Positions 30,990-35,240 of a stretch of 35,240 bases of DNA are shown here, piece after piece (the first letter of the stretch is position 1; each line of letters opens with the position of its first letter). Made by a program: the position numbers and the translations under genes. A model generated the notes under the pieces. The model had not been told where the DNA came from, searched no databases, and was given only the letters and a program-made list of their open reading frames with translations. Source of the DNA: Symsagittifera roscoffensis (taxonomy: Eukaryota; Xenacoelomorpha; Acoela; Convolutidae); contig NW_026971621.1 of the NCBI RefSeq assembly GCF_963678635.1, positions 1-35,240 of the forward strand, read 5' to 3'.

Positions 30990-32100
30990 GACCGAAAATG
31001 CTAATCATACAGTTTCATACACTTAGTCTATGGAAAAATGCTAGTCATACAAATTTCATACATTTTTGCAAAATGAGTTTAATCGAATATCAAAGGTATT
31101 TTATAGTTGTTTTGGTATCGAAATTGGTATCTCTTCATTTAAAAAAGGAAAAGAAATGGTATGAAAAAAAATGCTAACCATTCAATTTCAATATATGGAA
31201 ATTGTATGATTAGAATTTTTTTTTAAATTTTTTTTTTGTAAAAAAAAGCTTTGAACAATCAATTCAACTGCTGGCAAAACATTTAAGCGTTTTTTGGGCT
31301 GCTACGACTGAAAACTTTGATTTTTTAAGTTTTTGTTTTCTGAAAGAAAACACTAGTCATACAATTTCCATAAATGGAAATTGTATGACTAGCATTTTTT
31401 TGATGGCGACGTCAAAAATTTATAAAATTACTTTTAAAGTATTTTTAAAATTACCCCCAAAAATTTTTTGTGTTTTTTTTTCAACCGCAAATTGATTTTC
31501 GTATACAAACACACAATTTTTGAAAAAAAAAATTGCATGCAAAATTTAATTTTTTGTGTGTAAAACGTGGTCCTGGATATTCTAATATTGAATTTTTTTC
31601 CTTTTCTTTTCATAACGTTTTTCAAAAACGCTTAAAACTCCTCTTTCTTTTGTATGAGATGTTTGTGTATGCCTTGATCAATGTCTGGTAAATTGAAAAT
31701 TCAAATTTTAGAAATAATCATCTTTGAAAATTATTGCCAAAATTTAAAAGTTCATTACTTTCGTTATATTATTTGTCTGAGACAGAAGTAACACATATCA
31801 GGCTGTTTCCAATTCATTTTTAATGCGAGACGGCCAAATTGTTGGTTACTACGTTTGAGTAATCAAAGTTTATGTCATTTTTGTTCGGTTACGAAAACAA
31901 ACAAAAAGTTTTGAGAAATTAAAATGTAAAAAATCAATATTTTTGGTTTATGGAAAAATGCTAGTCATACAATTTCCATATATGAAAAAAATACTATTCA
32001 TAGACCTTTCATGCAATTTTCTGTACGTAAGCAATTGTATGGAAAGTGTATGACTAGTATTTTTCCATATATGGAAATTGTATGACTAGTATTTTTGGTC
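30990..32100. mobile_element. Block V, copy 2: foldback-type element (1.1 kb)
   Basis: Equivalent of 14389-15502, with the same inverted ends and nested palindromes (for example at 31360-31392, where CAATTTCCATAAATGGAAATTG is a near-perfect palindrome). No ORF. Confidence 0.75.
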
Positions 32101-32267
32101 ATCCCGGGAAATATTGTGATTTGTTTTGGTATTTTTATTGACTTTCGTTAATAATTAGATGTCACTCAACACAATCATGAATCGACCAGTGGTCGATCAT
32201 AATACTGTTCGTGTTTGGCTTAGAACGGAAACGCATTTCCTTCTTATCAAATGCATTTCCCAATTTT
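32101..32267. other. Spacer between V2 and Z3 with 17-bp palindrome
   Basis: Equivalent of 15503-15669; ATCGACCA-G-TGGTCGAT at 32181-32197 is unchanged. Confidence 0.5.
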
Positions 32268-33923
32268 GTTCCGACTTTCGATACGAAAGTAACGGAATAT
32301 TTGTGCTGGGGTGGGTTTTTTTTTTCTTCAGACAAATTTCGACTTTTTAACTAGCCATTTTTGACGGAATTTTTTCATATCATTCAAAAGGTTTGATTGT
32401 CCTGAGCTTAAAGGTTTTGTTGTCCTGAGCTGGGTTTAAAAGTTGGCATTTTGGCCTATTTGAGACTTTTAACGCGCTATATATTTCGCGCTATAAACGC
32501 ATAAGCGGAGATTTAATCCGTCCTGGAAATTGTTCCGAATAAGTTAAAGGAAGCTTTTTTGTCATAATTGATTTGTTACTAGGAGCAAATATTGTTTCAT
32601 CGTAACTTCTATGGCGTGTGGCGGAGGGGGGGTCATTTTCACAAATTAGTTTTTTTTTGTTATTTTATTTAGATTTTTTCATCTTTAATTTTTTTTCAGC
32701 GCCTTTTTGGCATTAAAACTCAAGAAATATCATTTTTCTTATTCTGTTCCTTTTTCAAAATGTAACTGTTTTTACGCATAACTAATTGAATTATAACAAC
32801 AATTTCGTCTAAGTACTAGGATATCAAGCTTTCGTTCAAATCTTATCATCACACCGCGGACTAAAAAAATGGCACTTTTTAATTTTTTAAATTAATTTGG
32901 TCGGAACTGTTGATGCTATCTGCACAGCATCAATGCCTATGTGTTTGTTAGATTCCTGGCCATCATCATTGTTCCTGACTTAATTTAGGCAAACTAATTT
33001 GGTTATATTAATTCCGTATGCGACTCAATTTATATCAGCTAACTAAGTGCTTCATTAAATTAGCACTAATTATTGTTCCGACTTTCGATACGAAAGTAAC
33101 GGAATATTTGTGCTCGGGGTGGGTTTTTTTTTCTTCAGACAAATTTCGACTTTTTAACTAGCCATTTTTGACGGAATTTTTTTTTATCACTCAAAAGGTA
33201 TTGTTGTCCTGAGCCTAAATATGAAAAGATATTTCACCTGTGATCATTTTTTGGTAAAGTTATGAGGGTTTAAAGATGGCCATTTTGACCAGTTTGGGAG
33301 AATTAACGCGCGATATAATTCGCGCTATTAACGCGTAAGTGGAGATTTAATCCGTCTTATAAATCATTCCAAATTGGTTGAACGAAGCTTATTTGTCATA
33401 ATTGATTTGTTACAAGGAACGAAATCTCTCTTTTTGTACTTTATATGGCGTGTGGGGGGATGATTTTTATAAAAACAATTTTTATTTCCTTTAACTTTTT
33501 CATGTTTTTACTGCTGCTCCATAAATCTTAAAAGGCAGTCGGAACATTCAAGGCTTCGCCCTGATACGAGCAGTCTTGTTTGATATTGGCGGTGCCATTT
33601 TGGCCAATTTGGGACAATTAACGCGCGATGTATTTCGCGCTATTAACGCGTAAGCGGAGATTTGAACTGTTTAAGAAATCGTTCCAAATTGGTTGAAAGA
33701 AGCTCACGTACCGTAATTGAATTGTTAGAGGGAGCTAAATTTATTTTTTTTGTAGTTTTTATGGCGTGTGGGGGATGATTTTCACTTAAAAAACTTTCAA
33801 ATTAAAAAAAAAAATTAAATTGTTTTTATTACAATTAATTTTTTAATGATATTTTTGTTATTACTGCTCCAATAACCTTAAAAGGTGGTCGGAACATGCA
33901 GGGCTTCGCCCTGATATGAGCAG
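32268..33923. repeat. Block Z, copy 3 (most complete)
   Basis: Hairpins at 32268 and 33075; 60-nt motifs at 33514-33573 and 33864-33923; all three sub-units present. It is the best reference for the block. No coding frame. Confidence 0.85.
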
Positions 33924-35240
33924 TCTTCTTTGTTTTTATATTCGATCAAAAGCTATAGATGGAGCTTGTTTGAGATTCCTCAAAATTTTTTTGGCTTGCT
34001 CAAGCATTTTTTGAATTTCATTTTATTTCAACCATTCTTTTTGAAGTTTTTCTCCACCCCCATGTTATTTATTCGTTTTAAAATAAAATAGGATTCGATT
34101 TGCTTCAAAGGAAACGATATCTTTGATATCGGCATCAGAAGCCATTCTTTTTCGAAGTATTTTCGAGTGAGCATGTAAGTAAGCAAACGCGAACAAAATC
34201 AATGTGAATTTTTAGAAATTGGACCTATTCGATGTATGGGTCCGAAACACAGAATATGATATTACTAATCAAGCCAAAACTTTTTCCACTTCATAGCTAC
34301 ACAAATGAAATCAATGAACTCTGAGGACCACTGCCTAACTAAATTGATTAGCGTCTAAAATTTTCCACAAAAAACTATACAATTTCAGCAACCTTGGAAA
34401 AACTTATCACCAAATTAGGTTGGTTGTTGACTAAAAATATTGAAAAGCAAAAAAAAGCATTGATATAAATAATTGATATAAATATCAAAAACAAAAAAAA
34501 ACCATTGACATATATTGATATAAGTAAATTGATATATTGGTATGGATAGTTCTCATCTGGCATTTACTCAGACGCAGCTCTGAATAAAGTACTAAAATTG
34601 GCAAGCTTAAGCTTCAGTATCAGCCTAAAAAACGCAATTTTTTGATCAAATTTTCCAAAAAGTGCTTGAAAACGCCGTTTTTGGTCTGTTTTTTCAAAAG
34701 ATTTGGAAGACCTCAGAAAATCAATTGGGTCGACTTTAAAAAAAGGTCGTCAAAAATTTTGAAAATTTTTTGAAAATCCGCCCCCCTCCCCCTCGAGAAA
34801 ATCGTAGATCCGCCGCTAAATGAAGTAGCTGTAGACAGAACGCATTTGGATTTGGTATTCGTAGCTTTTTTAGCACATTTTTTTGCATTTTCAGCATTCA
34901 TTTCTGTTGTAGTACTCTTACAAAATAAGTTATAACTTAGTGGTTCTAAAAACAATTTTATGTTTGGGCGAAACAGTTTTCAGGAAATTAGCCTCCGCAT
35001 GTTGTCCTTTTATTGCATGAAACTCTTTGTTGCCCTTGAATTTGAAATAGTTTTTAAGAATTTTACAGCTGACTATCATTGTTGTGGGTTGACTTTGCAG
35101 TGATGGTAATCTTTTGGCTACGAACTTTTCAAACTTTGAAACGAATGCTTCTATCTCATTACCAACTTCAAGAGATTTTACGAAATTTTAGTCTTCATAG
35201 CGTCTTGTTTCCATTTCAGCTAAATCGAACACTTTTGGAA
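33924..35240. repeat. Block Y, copy 4 (runs off the window)
   Basis: Equivalent of Y2 from 17124 on. It carries the extra 125 bp (34979-35103) that Y1 and Y3 lack. On the minus strand that extra piece is open: LQSQPTTMIVSCKIL, then KGNKEFHAIKGQHAEANFLK, continuing from the FVSKFEK frame. The window ends just before the expected hAT-type insertion site. Confidence 0.85.

Noticed and set aside
31434-31625. Minus-strand frame of 63 codons in V2
   Set aside because: Lys/Phe/Ile-rich product of A/T runs; the V1 equivalent is not open.
34375-34563. Minus-strand frame rich in Ile and Tyr (also 11228-11410)
   Set aside because: Encoded by tandem TTGATATAAA-type repeats; low complexity.

Overview
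The window looks like gene-poor, repeat-saturated DNA from an animal. It is strongly A+T-rich, has no long intact ORF and no operon-like layout, and has several relics of eukaryotic transposons. The LINE reverse-transcriptase (RT) relics resemble arthropod elements in style, so an arthropod, possibly a crustacean, is my guess. The sequence alone does not settle this.

Layout. 1-1998 is mostly single-copy and holds the only convincing host-gene trace, a terminal exon of 43 codons at 1388-1519 (+). 1999-8690 is a head-to-tail series of decayed minus-strand LINE RT pieces from two related families, here called A and B. A 1657-bp unit is duplicated almost perfectly (about 2350-4006 and 4007-5663); its breakpoints lie in a short sequence shared by A and B. 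From 9051 to the end, four repeat blocks dominate. Z has conserved structured motifs and CG-containing cores. Y is a decayed minus-strand coding relic with nested MITEs. W is moderately C-rich with recurring CCGGAAGT. V is a foldback element of 1.1 kb. Their order is Z1-Y1-W1-V1-Z2-Y2, then a palindromic element and a triplicated W array, then a separate AT-rich array (Q1-Q4), a short single-copy stretch, and Y3-W5-V2-Z3-Y4. Y1-W1-V1-Z2-Y2 and Y3-W5-V2-Z3-Y4 are two copies of one segment about 16.6 kb apart.

Mobile-element history is unusually readable. A hAT-type element of about 440 bp sits in Y with terminal inverted repeats and 8-bp target duplications; removing it and one target copy rejoins a reading frame. 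A second MITE (439 bp, TIR plus 6-bp duplication) is present in Y1 and Y3 but absent from Y2, which keeps the empty site. A palindromic element of about 449 bp at the Y2/W junction has its empty site in the other copies. Tandem junctions show short homology (CCG in the W array, a 19-bp shared block in the RT array).

I see no complete protein-coding gene, rRNA, tRNA or CRISPR array. The best candidates for something undescribed are the Z block's recurring 60-nt structured motif and its paired 31-nt hairpin, and the unrecognised minus-strand coding relic in Y.
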